Source of the DNA: Candidatus Kuenenia stuttgartensis
Lineage (GTDB): Bacteria; Planctomycetota; Planctomycetia; Isosphaerales; Isosphaeraceae
Length of the DNA stretch: 7,404 bases
NCBI GenBank assembly: GCA_945874095.1
Contig: CAMCFM010000206.1
Span: 1 to 7,404, forward strand
Reading direction: 5' to 3'
The notes beneath the pieces are model-generated. The model was not told the origin of the DNA and searched no databases. It worked only from the letters and a program-made list of their open reading frames with translations. Made by a program: the position numbers and the translations under genes. This document shows, in pieces, positions 1-6,378 of the stretch (the stretch's first letter is position 1; each line of letters starts with the position of its first letter).

Positions 1-829
1 CTGCAAAAGTTTGGCCGGGATCGACCACGTCCATGCCGACCAGCTTGGCCAGCCCGCGATACATCGGATAGACGGCGATGGCCACGGAGCGAAGGCCGTA
101 GACTTGTTCCATCGTCTTGATATCAGGGAACTTGGCGAAACCACGCATCATCAGGAAGTTGGCAGGCGACTCGTCTTTGAGGATCTCTTTCGCCTGACGG
201 AGGAATTCAGCCGCAATCTGGGCCGTTTTTTCGCTGGCTGAATCAGTCGCACGTGGCTCAAGTGTTTTGAAGCCCGTTTGCAGAGGGTCCGTATCGGCCA
301 CATTGTCCACCAGACCGTCGGCCCGGAAACGAATCACAAGGCGATATTCTTTAACGGGTTTGACTAGAACTTCCACACCGGGGATCCGGACGTTGTCGTG
401 TAGCTTTTGGGCCAGTCGGGCGCCGATTTCGCTGGAAATCCTGCCTGCACGGCGATCTGTGACGATTCCGTCGGCGTCGATGGTGCAGAAATTCCCACGG
501 ATGGCGACATCGCGGTCGCCCACTTCCACGTCAATCCCAAGGGCTTCCAGAACGCCTCGACCGATCTGGAACTGAAGTGGATCGTATCCGAACAAGGCCA
601 GGTGGCCGGGGCCGGAACCGTTGGTCACACCAGCAGCAACGGGGGTATGTTGACCGGTGGTGCCTTCGGTAGCGAGCTGATCGAGGTTCGGAGTGCTGGC
701 TGTTTCCAGTTCGGTCTTTCCACCGGGAGTGATCGGCAAGCCGCCCAGGCCGTCGGCCACAAGCATGACAATCTTGGTGCCGTTCTTTTCTTTGAGGTCA
801 CTGATCAGGTCTTGGAGACTTGGGGGCAT
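1..829 (-). CDS. apgM: 2,3-bisphosphoglycerate-independent phosphoglycerate mutase, ApgM type (partial, C-terminus off the left edge)
   Basis: Interconverts 3- and 2-phosphoglycerate in the cytoplasm (glycolysis/gluconeogenesis) without bisphosphoglycerate; a metalloenzyme of the alkaline phosphatase superfamily. I translated the - strand from ATG at 829; the frame stays open for 276 codons to the window edge. Visible are VADGLGG (residues 24-30, metal-ligand Asp26), GGKTELETASTPNLDQLA (36-53), and NGSGPGHLALFGYDP (70-84), where Ser72 aligns with the nucleophile of the family pattern ending in GYDP. IGRGVLEALGI and RAGRISSE follow, as in archaeal-type ApgM. The family is about 400 residues, so roughly 120 are missing. 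The start is supported by AAGGA (+ strand 839-843) nine bases upstream; another ATG slightly upstream is out of frame. It is divergent from parA and has a promoter at 894-922. The + strand frames here are shadows. Confidence 0.93.
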   Translation of the reverse strand, partial: MPPSLQDLISDLKEKNGTKIVMLVADGLGGLPITPGGKTELETASTPNLDQLATEGTTGQHTPVAAGVTNGSGPGHLALFGYDPLQFQIGRGVLEALGIDVEVGDRDVAIRGNFCTIDADGIVTDRRAGRISSEIGARLAQKLHDNVRIPGVEVLVKPVKEYRLVIRFRADGLVDNVADTDPLQTGFKTLEPRATDSASEKTAQIAAEFLRQAKEILKDESPANFLMMRGFAKFPDIKTMEQVYGLRSVAIAVYPMYRGLAKLVGMDVVDPGQTFA

Positions 830-1175
830 TCTGGGCGATCCTTGTTGAGGACATGAAACCGATATCGAAAACGATGGTCAAGACACAGCCCTGAGTATAT
901 GAAAAACGGTTTGATGATTCAAGAAAATGGGCTGACAGTCAGACCTTGAGTCCTGGCACGTCCGGGAAAATCGCGAATTGCTCACTGTTCCGGCAGTCGT
1001 CACGACCGACCAATCAAATTCTGTCAAATCAAATCACCCTGAACTTAGCTCGCGAAAATGCCGATTCTTAGGATTGGAATGATGATTCGGTATTCAGTGG
1101 ATTGGCCAGTAAGTCTGGGTGTAACAAGCTGTCGGTAAAGCATCTGCGCTCATAAACTCAAAGGGGCTTATCAAA
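830..1175. other. Divergent apgM/parA intergenic region
   Basis: These 346 bases hold no convincing gene. The left third carries the apgM leader and promoter. The rest is AT-rich, with three TCAAAT-like repeats around 1014-1037. I found no good -35/-10 pair for parA, no 16-bp parS consensus and no DnaA boxes. The parA ribosome binding site AAGGGG lies at 1161-1166. Confidence 0.6.
894..922 (-). promoter_or_regulatory. Sigma-70-type promoter for apgM
   Basis: Read on the - strand: a -35 box TTGAAT (922-917), a 17-base spacer and a -10 box TATACT (899-894). Transcription would start near 887, giving a leader of about 58 bases before the apgM ATG at 829. The box matches and spacing are seen; activity is inferred. 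Confidence 0.6.
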
Positions 1176-1922
1176 GTGGCTAAGGTCATCGCTGTGGCCA
1201 ATCAGAAGGGCGGGGTCGGCAAGACCACGACTGCGATCAATGTCGCCGCCGGTCTGGCCAAGGCAGGCCGAAAGGCGCTGGTCATTGATATTGACCCGCA
1301 GTGCAACGCCACCAGCGGACTGGGCATCGAGCCAGCCGCGAAGCATCCATTGCTCTCAGGCAAGCGTCTGGCAGAGCAGGTTGAGGCGACTTCGCAGGAG
1401 AATCTGTTTGTTCTTCCAGGCTCTCAGAGTCTGGCAGATGCCGACGCCCTTTCGGCGATCAATCGTCAGCGTGCCGGAGAGTTTAAGAAACAATTGCAGG
1501 ACGATCTGGGCCGCGTCGATTATATCCTGATCGATTGCCCTCCCTCATTGGGGCAGCTTACACGCGCTGCACTGGCCGCCGCCAACGAGCTTTATATTCC
1601 AATTCAGTGCGAATATTTTGCGATGGAAGGTTTGAGCCAGATCATTGAGATGGCGAAGCAGTCGAAGCAGAGGGATAACCCGCGTCTGGAAGTGGGCGGA
1701 ATTATCCTGACCATGTTCGACCCTAGTCTGGAACTGGCCCGGGAAGTGGTCTCGGAAGTGCGAAGCTATTTTGACGAGGTGGTTTTTGAGTCGCTTGTGC
1801 CACGGGATGTGGCTGTGAGCGAGGCGCCGAGTCACGGGATATCTGTGTTGGATTACGCGCCCCGGTCGCGTGGTGCGTGGGCGTATGGTGAACTGGTCAT
1901 GGAGGTGATCGATCGTGAATAA
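1176..1922 (+). CDS. parA: Chromosome partitioning ATPase ParA/Soj
   Basis: A Walker-type ATPase that binds DNA non-specifically as an ATP dimer. Its ATPase is stimulated by ParB, and together they segregate the origin region; Soj proteins also influence DnaA. The deviant Walker A motif KGGVGKTT is at residues 11-18, with signature Lys11 and Lys16. Walker A' VIDIDPQ is at 35-41 and Walker B YILIDCPPSLG at 115-125 (Asp119). At 248 residues it is the size of chromosomal Soj and lacks the long N-terminal helix-turn-helix extension of plasmid P1-type ParA. The GTG start at 1176 has AAGGGG nine bases upstream, and the motif-bearing N-terminus begins immediately. It overlaps parB by 8 bases, so the pair is translationally coupled in one operon. 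Confidence 0.96.
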   Translation: MAKVIAVANQKGGVGKTTTAINVAAGLAKAGRKALVIDIDPQCNATSGLGIEPAAKHPLLSGKRLAEQVEATSQENLFVLPGSQSLADADALSAINRQRAGEFKKQLQDDLGRVDYILIDCPPSLGQLTRAALAAANELYIPIQCEYFAMEGLSQIIEMAKQSKQRDNPRLEVGGIILTMFDPSLELAREVVSEVRSYFDEVVFESLVPRDVAVSEAPSHGISVLDYAPRSRGAWAYGELVMEVIDRE

Positions 1923-2820
1923 GAAACGACTGGGCCGTGGGCTGGATGCCTTGCTGGGTCGCGAAGAGGGTGGCTTTGAGCCTTCCAGCTGGGAGACATC
2001 CACTGACCTCGCACATATATCCATCGACCAGATTGATACGAACCCGTATCAACCGCGTCGATACTTCGACGAATCGGAAATCAAAGCCCTCAGCGAAAGC
2101 CTGAAACAGCACGGAATGCTGCAGCCGGTGATCGTTCGAGCCGTCGGCGACCGCTACCAGCTCATCGCTGGTGAGCGCCGTTTCAGGGCTGCCAAGGAAG
2201 CCCTTCTGGATGAAATTCCAGCCAGGATCATGGATCTGGACGACCAACGCGTTTGCGAAATCGCGATGGTGGAAAACCTCCAGCGTGAAGACCTTGGAGC
2301 GATTGAGAAGGCCGCTGCCTTTAGGGCCTATCTTGACCAGTTCAACGTGACTCAGGAAGAGCTTGCCGAGAAGCTTGGCCTGGAACGATCGACGATCAGC
2401 AACTTCATCCGCCTTCTCGACCTTCCGGAAGAAGTGCGAAAAGCCGTGAGCATGAAGACGATCACGATGGGCCATGCCCGTGCCCTTCTGGCTCTGGACG
2501 GATCAGAGGCTCAGATCGTGGCGATGCAGAGAGTGATTGATGAATCACTTTCCGTGCGTCAGACAGAGGCTTTGGTTTCGACCGGTGAGCCGACTCCATC
2601 GAAGCCTCGTCCGAAAAAGTCGGACGTTGAGGCAGGCCATGAAGAGCCTGTGGAACGGCCTGAGCACGTGATTCAGTTTGAGAAAGCGTTTCACGAGCGT
2701 CTAGGGATGCTGGTGCAGGTAAAGCTGAAGAAGGGCGAGGCTGGGCAGATCATCATTCCGTTCAAAACGGCGGATGAATGGGACAAGCTGAACGCACTGC
2801 TTCAGAGCCTTGCCGGATAA
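1915..2820 (+). CDS. parB: Chromosome partitioning protein ParB/Spo0J (parS-binding CTPase clamp)
   Basis: Binds parS, loads as a CTP-dependent sliding clamp and stimulates ParA. The N-terminal tail KKRLGRGLDALLG (residues 3-15) is the typical ParA-contacting segment. The CTP-binding ParB/Srx core follows, with NPYQPRR (43-49), AGERRFRAA (85-93, containing the GERR motif) and ENLQREDL (120-127). A helix-turn-helix at about 146-170 (TQEELAEKLGLERSTIS) reads parS. A charged, Pro-rich linker at about 215-250 leads to a Lys-rich C-terminal dimerisation/DNA-binding domain at 251-301. At 301 residues the length is normal. The GTG start at 1915 lies inside the end of parA and has a strong GGAGGTG at 1901-1907, seven bases upstream. 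All functional motifs look intact. Confidence 0.96.
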   Translation: MNKKRLGRGLDALLGREEGGFEPSSWETSTDLAHISIDQIDTNPYQPRRYFDESEIKALSESLKQHGMLQPVIVRAVGDRYQLIAGERRFRAAKEALLDEIPARIMDLDDQRVCEIAMVENLQREDLGAIEKAAAFRAYLDQFNVTQEELAEKLGLERSTISNFIRLLDLPEEVRKAVSMKTITMGHARALLALDGSEAQIVAMQRVIDESLSVRQTEALVSTGEPTPSKPRPKKSDVEAGHEEPVERPEHVIQFEKAFHERLGMLVQVKLKKGEAGQIIIPFKTADEWDKLNALLQSLAG

Positions 2821-2824
2821 TTTT

Positions 2825-2842
2825 CAGATATATCTGGTTTTA
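2825..2842 (+). terminator. Weak possible terminator after parB
   Basis: A perfect 12-bp palindrome, CAGATATATCTG, starts five bases after the parB stop and is followed by GTTTTA. The stem is AT-rich and short, so it would be a poor intrinsic terminator. It lies directly before the tRNA promoter. Confidence 0.2.
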
Positions 2843-2845
2843 GGC

Positions 2846-2874
2846 TTGACCTGATCCCGGATGTGGCGTATAAC
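2846..2874 (+). promoter_or_regulatory. Strong sigma-70-type promoter for tRNA-Pro
   Basis: TTGACC (2846-2851), a 17-base spacer and TATAAC (2869-2874). Each box matches consensus at five of six positions with ideal spacing. Transcription would begin near 2881, about 32 bases before the mature tRNA, as expected for a stable RNA gene. Confidence 0.75.
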
Positions 2875-2885
2875 TAGGTCTCAGA

Positions 2886-2902
2886 CGTTGAGTGACTCAA
2901 CG
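2886..2902 (+). promoter_or_regulatory. Hairpin in the tRNA-Pro 5' leader
   Basis: CGTTGAG-TGA-CTCAACG is a perfect 7-bp stem with a 3-base loop, just after the predicted transcription start and 10 bases before the mature tRNA. It could be a structured leader removed by RNase P, or a DNA palindrome bound by a regulator. Function is not shown. Confidence 0.4.
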
Positions 2903-2912
2903 AAAGAAACAT

Positions 2913-2987
2913 CGGGGCGTAGCTCAGCCTGGCTAGAGCGCCTGCTTTGGGAGCAGGAAGTCGCACGTTCGAATCGTGTCGCCCCGA
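2913..2987 (+). tRNA. tRNA-Pro (anticodon UGG)
   Basis: A complete 75-base cloverleaf. The acceptor stem pairs CGGGGCG (2913-2919) with CGCCCCG (2980-2986), with discriminator A2987. The D arm is GCTC/GAGC. The anticodon arm is CCTGC-TTTGGGA-GCAGG, giving anticodon TGG, which reads CCN proline codons. The T arm is GCACG-TTCGAAT-CGTGT with one G-U pair. CCA is not encoded, because TTA follows. It has its own promoter at 2846-2874. The T-rich tail after 2990 has no clear hairpin terminator. Its 3' end recurs in degraded form at 7047-7078. Confidence 0.96.
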
Positions 2988-3127
2988 TTACTTTTCCTTT
3001 TAAACACTCCAATAATAATTTAGTTCACTACGCAAATCAGTGATATTAATTTGCTTGCAGAACTTGCGAGTATGTCGTTTGAATGGAAGTGATGAGCTGA
3101 TTTGTCGTGAACCGCGTAAGGCGTAGT

Positions 3128-3257
3128 ACTTAAGCGTAGTTAAACAGTAGATGGAATTGTTGGAGAGCATGGCCGAAGTCTGGGCTAAGAAGCGATAGCC
3201 ACGTTTTCGCGTTTTAATCTAGCCGCCGGGCGTTAGCCCCCGTTGTTACGCTTAAGT
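3128..3257. repeat. MITE-like 130-bp segment with 11-bp terminal inverted repeats
   Basis: ACTTAAGCGTA (3128-3138) and its exact reverse complement TACGCTTAAGT (3247-3257) bound a non-coding segment. Inside are a short hairpin, GGCTA...TAGCC (3183-3200), and a GC-rich motif, GGGCGTTAGCCCCCG (3228-3242). That motif differs at one of 15 positions from the reverse complement of a sequence at 6812-6826. No target-site duplication was evident. Calling it a mobile element is inference. Confidence 0.4.
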
Positions 3258-3300
3258 CATAAAGTCCCAACCCATCAATAGATCGATGGATTTGGTTTGA

Positions 3301-3421
3301 GGGCCAAAGGCCCGACCCATACCAGCCTTGGGCAACGCCCGAGGACGGCATAAACCTTTACAAAATAATATTTTACCATCCCCCCATCTCCGCTCGCGGA
3401 ACTTTGGTCCGCGAGCGGAGA
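3301..3421. repeat. Cluster of three strong hairpins (REP-like palindromes)
   Basis: Three inverted repeats occur in 121 bases. They are GGGCC-AAA-GGCCC (3301-3313), CCTTGGGC-AAC-GCCCGAGG with one G-T pair (3326-3344), and a perfect 14-bp stem with a 7-base loop (3387-3400 with 3408-3421). None is followed by a clean T-run, so they are unlikely to be ordinary intrinsic terminators. The grouping resembles REP/BIME-type palindromic intergenic repeats; genome-wide copies cannot be checked here. Confidence 0.55.
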
Positions 3422-3455
3422 CGAGGAATTCTTCTTGGTTCGTCTGCCTGTCCTG

Positions 3456-3553
3456 GCCCCCGGTTTCGGCGATTAAAAACCCAACCGGGGCTAGCGCCAA
3501 GACCGGCTAGATATGCACCGCGGTGCTTGGCCACGGTTCGCTTAAAAAACGGA
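3456..3553 (+). repeat. ~100-bp interspersed repeat, copy A
   Basis: Matches the reverse complement of 6719-6818. Identical blocks are about 18, 31 and 20 bases long, separated by short divergent stretches of slightly different length. The 31-base block is 3481-3511. Within the element, the GCCCCCGGTT end can pair with AACCGGGGCT, and the core GGGGCTAGCGCC lies at 3487-3498. No coding capacity is apparent. It lies upstream of the lipid genes, and its partner lies on their far side. Confidence 0.8.
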
Positions 3554-3877
3554 CGTTATTTTTGGCCTGCTACTTGGATTTTTTTGACCCGTTTTCAAGC
3601 CGGCTTACGCTAATCTAATTGAGGCACTTTTCTAGGGTGTAATTGGGGTCATCCTGCATTAATCCAACTTAAAATATTACTGTGTAGATTTTTTAATGTT
3701 GTTTTGTTGTTTCTGGGTCTGTGTTGCATTTGTCGGATTGTAATCCTTTATCTGGCAATTGTTTACGGTGGAAAATCCTGATTCAATGTGGAGTACTCTC
3801 GTTATTTGCCTATACCCCGTGAAATGCCCTCGATATCGATGGCAAACCTTCGGATTCAAAATAAAACAACTTTATTC

Positions 3878-3906
3878 TTGACTCATCAAGCACTTCAGGT
3901 TCGAAT
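3878..3906 (+). promoter_or_regulatory. Candidate promoter for the phosphatidyltransferase gene
   Basis: TTGACT (3878-3883), a 17-base spacer and TCGAAT (3901-3906). The -35 box is good and the -10 box is moderate (four of six). Transcription would start near 3913, about 62 bases before the GTG at 3975. Confidence 0.35.
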
Positions 3907-3974
3907 AGATTTTTGTCCCTTCTCTCGATTGCGAAGTTCGTCGCCCGATTTTTATTTCAGTGTGGAGGTGTCGC

Positions 3975-4604
3975 GTGGATATCGGTTTGTACAAGATGAA
4001 ATATCCGTTTCGAAAACTGATTCAATTCATGGTGCCACGCTGCCGTAATATTGATCCGAACCGGATTAGCTGGGCGCTGCTTCCGCTGGCGGTGCTCATC
4101 GCAATGTTGTACTGGTGGGCCCCCAGCGCGTCTGATCTCTATTTCCTAGGAAGTTTACTCTGTTTCTTGAGGATGATCATCGCCACGCTAGATGGCCTCG
4201 TGGCGATGGAGTTTAACAAAAGCTCCGAACTGGGCGAACTTGTCAATCGCATCACGCCCGAATTGGCTGATCTGATGCTGTTGCCGGCAATTATTTTCTC
4301 GAAGCCAGAATACCTGAGTGTCGGTGTCCTGGCCATGGCTTCCGCCTGGGCGACCACATTTTTTGGCCTGGTCGGCCAAACCGTGCGTAGGCCTGTTCAA
4401 AGTGTCGGCCCAACAGGGCAGACCGACCGCCTGACGGCACTCATGCTCTTTTCGTTCCTCGCGGGAATAGCTCCTCACGCCGGCTGGACGATCGACTTCA
4501 TCCAGGTCTTTCTCTGGTGGTGCGTTGTGGGTGGCACGCTCACTTGCCTGAATCGATATCGGCGCACGCTAAAGGCTGAATCTGTCAAGACAACCGGAAC
4601 ATGA
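3975..4604 (+). CDS. CDP-alcohol phosphatidyltransferase family membrane protein with degenerate active-site motif (YnbA-like)
   Basis: Family members transfer a phosphatidyl group from CDP-diacylglycerol to an alcohol in the membrane. The protein has 209 residues and about six hydrophobic segments (about 31-49, 54-76, 97-108, 114-134, and two near the C-terminus). The canonical motif is DxxDGxxAR(x8)GxxxDxxxD. Here A70-x-x-D73-G74 is followed by A77, Met78 in place of Arg, G87, Asn91 and Pro95 in place of the last two Asp. The GLYKMKYPFRKL start and GPTGQTDR (145-152) resemble E. coli YnbA as I recall it, which supports the family call. GTG at 3975 is preferred over GTG at 3960 because GGAGG (3964-3968) sits six bases before it. 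It converges on plsC with a 10-base gap. It may be divergent in chemistry or inactive. Confidence 0.75.
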   Translation: MDIGLYKMKYPFRKLIQFMVPRCRNIDPNRISWALLPLAVLIAMLYWWAPSASDLYFLGSLLCFLRMIIATLDGLVAMEFNKSSELGELVNRITPELADLMLLPAIIFSKPEYLSVGVLAMASAWATTFFGLVGQTVRRPVQSVGPTGQTDRLTALMLFSFLAGIAPHAGWTIDFIQVFLWWCVVGGTLTCLNRYRRTLKAESVKTTGT

Positions 4605-4614
4605 CGACCAGGCG

Positions 4615-5340
4615 TCAGGCTCCCCGCCTCGGCGCAAGCTCCAGGACTCGCCTCTCCATCGTCTCGGCGATCTGCACCCAGCCTTCCCGCTGATTCGCCA
4701 CTGTCTCGAACGAAACCGGTTCGCCAATATTCAGACGGATCTTGCGTGGCCTGGGCAGTCGCTGATTCGGTTTCATTGCTTCAAAACTGCCGTCAAGGTA
4801 GCAAGGCACCACCGGTACACTCGTCTCGGCCACCAACATACCCAAGCCGGGCTTAAAGCCCGTCGATTGTCCGTCGCGACTCCGGCTCCCTTCCGGAAAC
4901 AGAATGTAAGAGCAAGGCTCCTCCAGCAATCTCTGGCGCAGCTGTCCCATCGCCCGTGGCCCGCATTTCTTGCGCCAAAGCGGCAAAGCATTCAGCATGC
5001 CCGCCGCGAAGGCTGAAACCATTGGTGTTTCAAAGAAGACATCGCCCGCCGCAACCAGGAAAATGCGGTCGCAGAGTCGCCACGTCAGCGGCGAGGCCAG
5101 CACCAGAGCGTCGAGATGGCTCGCGTGATTGGCAACCATGATAAAAGGCGACTGAACCGGAATGTGATGTTTGCCGGTGATTTGCAAACGATGCCACACG
5201 GCCATGTAGCCGCGCACCATCGACCACCAGGCCAGTTGCATGCCGGTTGAAACCAGCCCGCTCTCGCGCCGCAAGCTGCGAAACCGCTCCGTCGCCGGTA
5301 GCCCCAGGTCTTTTGCAGGTTTCAATTCCCATTTCTTCAT
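4615..5340 (-). CDS. plsC: 1-acyl-sn-glycerol-3-phosphate acyltransferase (PlsC/LPLAT family)
   Basis: Expected to acylate lysophosphatidic acid, or a related lysophospholipid, at the inner membrane to give phosphatidic acid, the substrate of CdsA. The protein has 241 residues. The catalytic HX4D motif NHASHLD puts His72 and Asp77 in block I. Block III is FPEGSRSRDG (148-157), for phosphate binding, and block IV is VPVVPCYLDG (175-184). An amphipathic or hydrophobic stretch near 34-48 could be the membrane contact. ATG at 5340 is chosen because GGAGG (+ strand 5349-5353) lies eight bases upstream; an in-frame ATG at 5445 would overlap cdsA by about 100 bases. It starts four bases after the cdsA stop, so the two form an operon. 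The name is family-level; acceptor specificity cannot be read from sequence. Confidence 0.87.
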   Translation of the reverse strand: MKKWELKPAKDLGLPATERFRSLRRESGLVSTGMQLAWWSMVRGYMAVWHRLQITGKHHIPVQSPFIMVANHASHLDALVLASPLTWRLCDRIFLVAAGDVFFETPMVSAFAAGMLNALPLWRKKCGPRAMGQLRQRLLEEPCSYILFPEGSRSRDGQSTGFKPGLGMLVAETSVPVVPCYLDGSFEAMKPNQRLPRPRKIRLNIGEPVSFETVANQREGWVQIAETMERRVLELAPRRGA

Positions 5341-5344
5341 GGTC

Positions 5345-6349
5345 TCAACCTCCCGTGAAAATGTGAACGGACTGGTCGGCTCCCACACCCACAAAATAGT
5401 TGATGAAATGAAATACGCCGGGCGCCACAAGGATAATACTGTCAAAGCGATCCAGCAGGCCGCCGTGCCCCGGTATGGTGGCCGCCATGTCCTTCACACC
5501 GAGATCCCGCTTGATCGACGACAGCATCAAATCGCCAAACTGCCCAAGAATGCTGATCAGCATCCCCATGAATGCAAGATATCCCGGTCCTGCAAGCACC
5601 GTTCCCCGAAAGACAAACGAGCCCAGACCCATCACCAGCAGCGTGGTTAGCACCAGGGCGCCCACGGCGCCGGCAACCGTCTTTTTCGGGCTGGTGTTGG
5701 GGGCGAGCTTTCGCTTGCCCAGCAACTTGCCGACAATGAATGCAAAGATGTCGTTGAGTTCGACGCTCAGGAAAATCAGGATCAGGATAGGCCGATAGTT
5801 CTGGTCGTTGGCCAGGTAGCCCAGGTGGCCCAGACATGAGCCGAAGAGCACATATCCAAGCACGCCCAACGACACTCGCTGAATGTAGCCCTCGGGCTTG
5901 TCGCGTAAAATGGCCACTATCGCGATAATGCCAACGGTAAACGGCACCAGCGCCACGAAGAGACGATACCAGTGATCAAGTTCCGCAAATGACCGTAACA
6001 CAATGGCCAGGACGACCACGGCACTTACGGCTTTTTCGCGGAACAGGCCCGTGGCTCGTGCATATTCGCGGTAGCAAAGCAGGCTGAGGATCGCAATTCC
6101 CACGATTGTCCAGGCGGCACCCAGCAGGATGGGGCCAAGGATCAGCGGCGTGATCACCAGCCATGACCAATAACGCGTGATCAGTTCCGATTTCATCTTG
6201 CGGTCTATCCGCCCCGTCCAGGCCAGCCACCAGACCAGCATCGGCGCCAATAGAAGCAGTGAGCCCACGACCAGCGTGACAACCAGTGTGACGGGATTGT
6301 CAAATGCGTGGGAGAAGCCGAACAGGCGATCACGGGCGGCTGGGCTCAT
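5345..6349 (-). CDS. cdsA: Phosphatidate cytidylyltransferase (CdsA family, possibly YnbB-like)
   Basis: Makes CDP-diacylglycerol from phosphatidic acid and CTP, the branch point for phospholipid head groups. It is a multi-pass membrane protein of 334 residues. The C-terminal family signature is intact at about 277-304: SIKRDLGVKD followed by PGHGGLLDRFD. Upstream, NDIFAFIVGKLLGK and NTSPKKTVAG match the conserved SPKKT-type region. ATG at 6349 is chosen because TAGGAT sits about eight bases upstream; an in-frame TTG at 6397 lacks a ribosome binding site. The stop overlaps the plsC ribosome binding region, so cdsA and plsC are co-transcribed. The YRPILILIFLSVELND stretch recalls E. coli YnbB from memory, which fits the YnbA-like neighbour. 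If the genome has another cdsA, this is the accessory copy. Confidence 0.9.
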   Translation of the reverse strand: MSPAARDRLFGFSHAFDNPVTLVVTLVVGSLLLLAPMLVWWLAWTGRIDRKMKSELITRYWSWLVITPLILGPILLGAAWTIVGIAILSLLCYREYARATGLFREKAVSAVVVLAIVLRSFAELDHWYRLFVALVPFTVGIIAIVAILRDKPEGYIQRVSLGVLGYVLFGSCLGHLGYLANDQNYRPILILIFLSVELNDIFAFIVGKLLGKRKLAPNTSPKKTVAGAVGALVLTTLLVMGLGSFVFRGTVLAGPGYLAFMGMLISILGQFGDLMLSSIKRDLGVKDMAATIPGHGGLLDRFDSIILVAPGVFHFINYFVGVGADQSVHIFTGG

Positions 6350-6378
6350 TCGATGGATCCTACTGCAAACTAGTGACA

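Larger units (their letters stand above)
2988..3974. other. Long repeat-rich intergenic region between tRNA-Pro and the phosphatidyltransferase gene
   Basis: Nearly 1 kb with no gene I can support. The open frames here are short, lack plausible ribosome binding sites, resemble no family I recognise, and several run through palindromic repeats. In order it holds: an AT-rich stretch after the tRNA, an 11-bp inverted-repeat-bounded segment (3128-3257), three hairpins (3301-3421), a 100-bp repeat (3456-3553), an AT-rich stretch (about 3610-3900), a candidate promoter (3878-3906) and a short match to the tRNA tail (3940-3951). Confidence 0.7.

Noticed and set aside
11..856. Open frames of 76, 102 and 149 residues on the + strand at the left edge.
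   Set aside because: They are shadows of apgM on the opposite strand, whose conserved motifs are continuous through the whole stretch.
830..1175. A replication origin next to parAB.
   Set aside because: No DnaA-box cluster (TTATCCACA-like) and no dnaA, dnaN or gidA neighbour; parAB alone does not locate oriC.
2660..2702. Possible parS sites inside parB: CACGTG at 2665-2670 and GTTTCACG at 2688-2695.
   Set aside because: Compared with TGTTTCACGTGAAACA, the two 16-mers match at only about 9 and 10 positions. An in-gene parS is known for B. subtilis spo0J, but these are too weak to call.
2861..3043. A 60-residue open frame spanning the tRNA region.
   Set aside because: It is a shadow that translates straight through the tRNA-Pro promoter and gene.
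3252..3613. Small open frames on both strands around 3252-3613, and a similar one at 6696-6926.
   Set aside because: They run through hairpins and the 100-bp repeat. The peptide similarity between the two sites (QPGLAPRPAR) is only the DNA repeat read in the same frame, and no ribosome binding sites or families were recognised.
3960..3974. GTG at 3960 as the phosphatidyltransferase start.
   Set aside because: It lies just before the GGAGG site that serves GTG 3975, has no good ribosome binding site of its own and adds residues (MWRCR) unlike family N-termini.
5341..5445. ATG at 5445 as the plsC start.
   Set aside because: It would overlap the cdsA coding region by about 100 bases; the ATG at 5340 has an ideal GGAGG and begins just after the cdsA stop.
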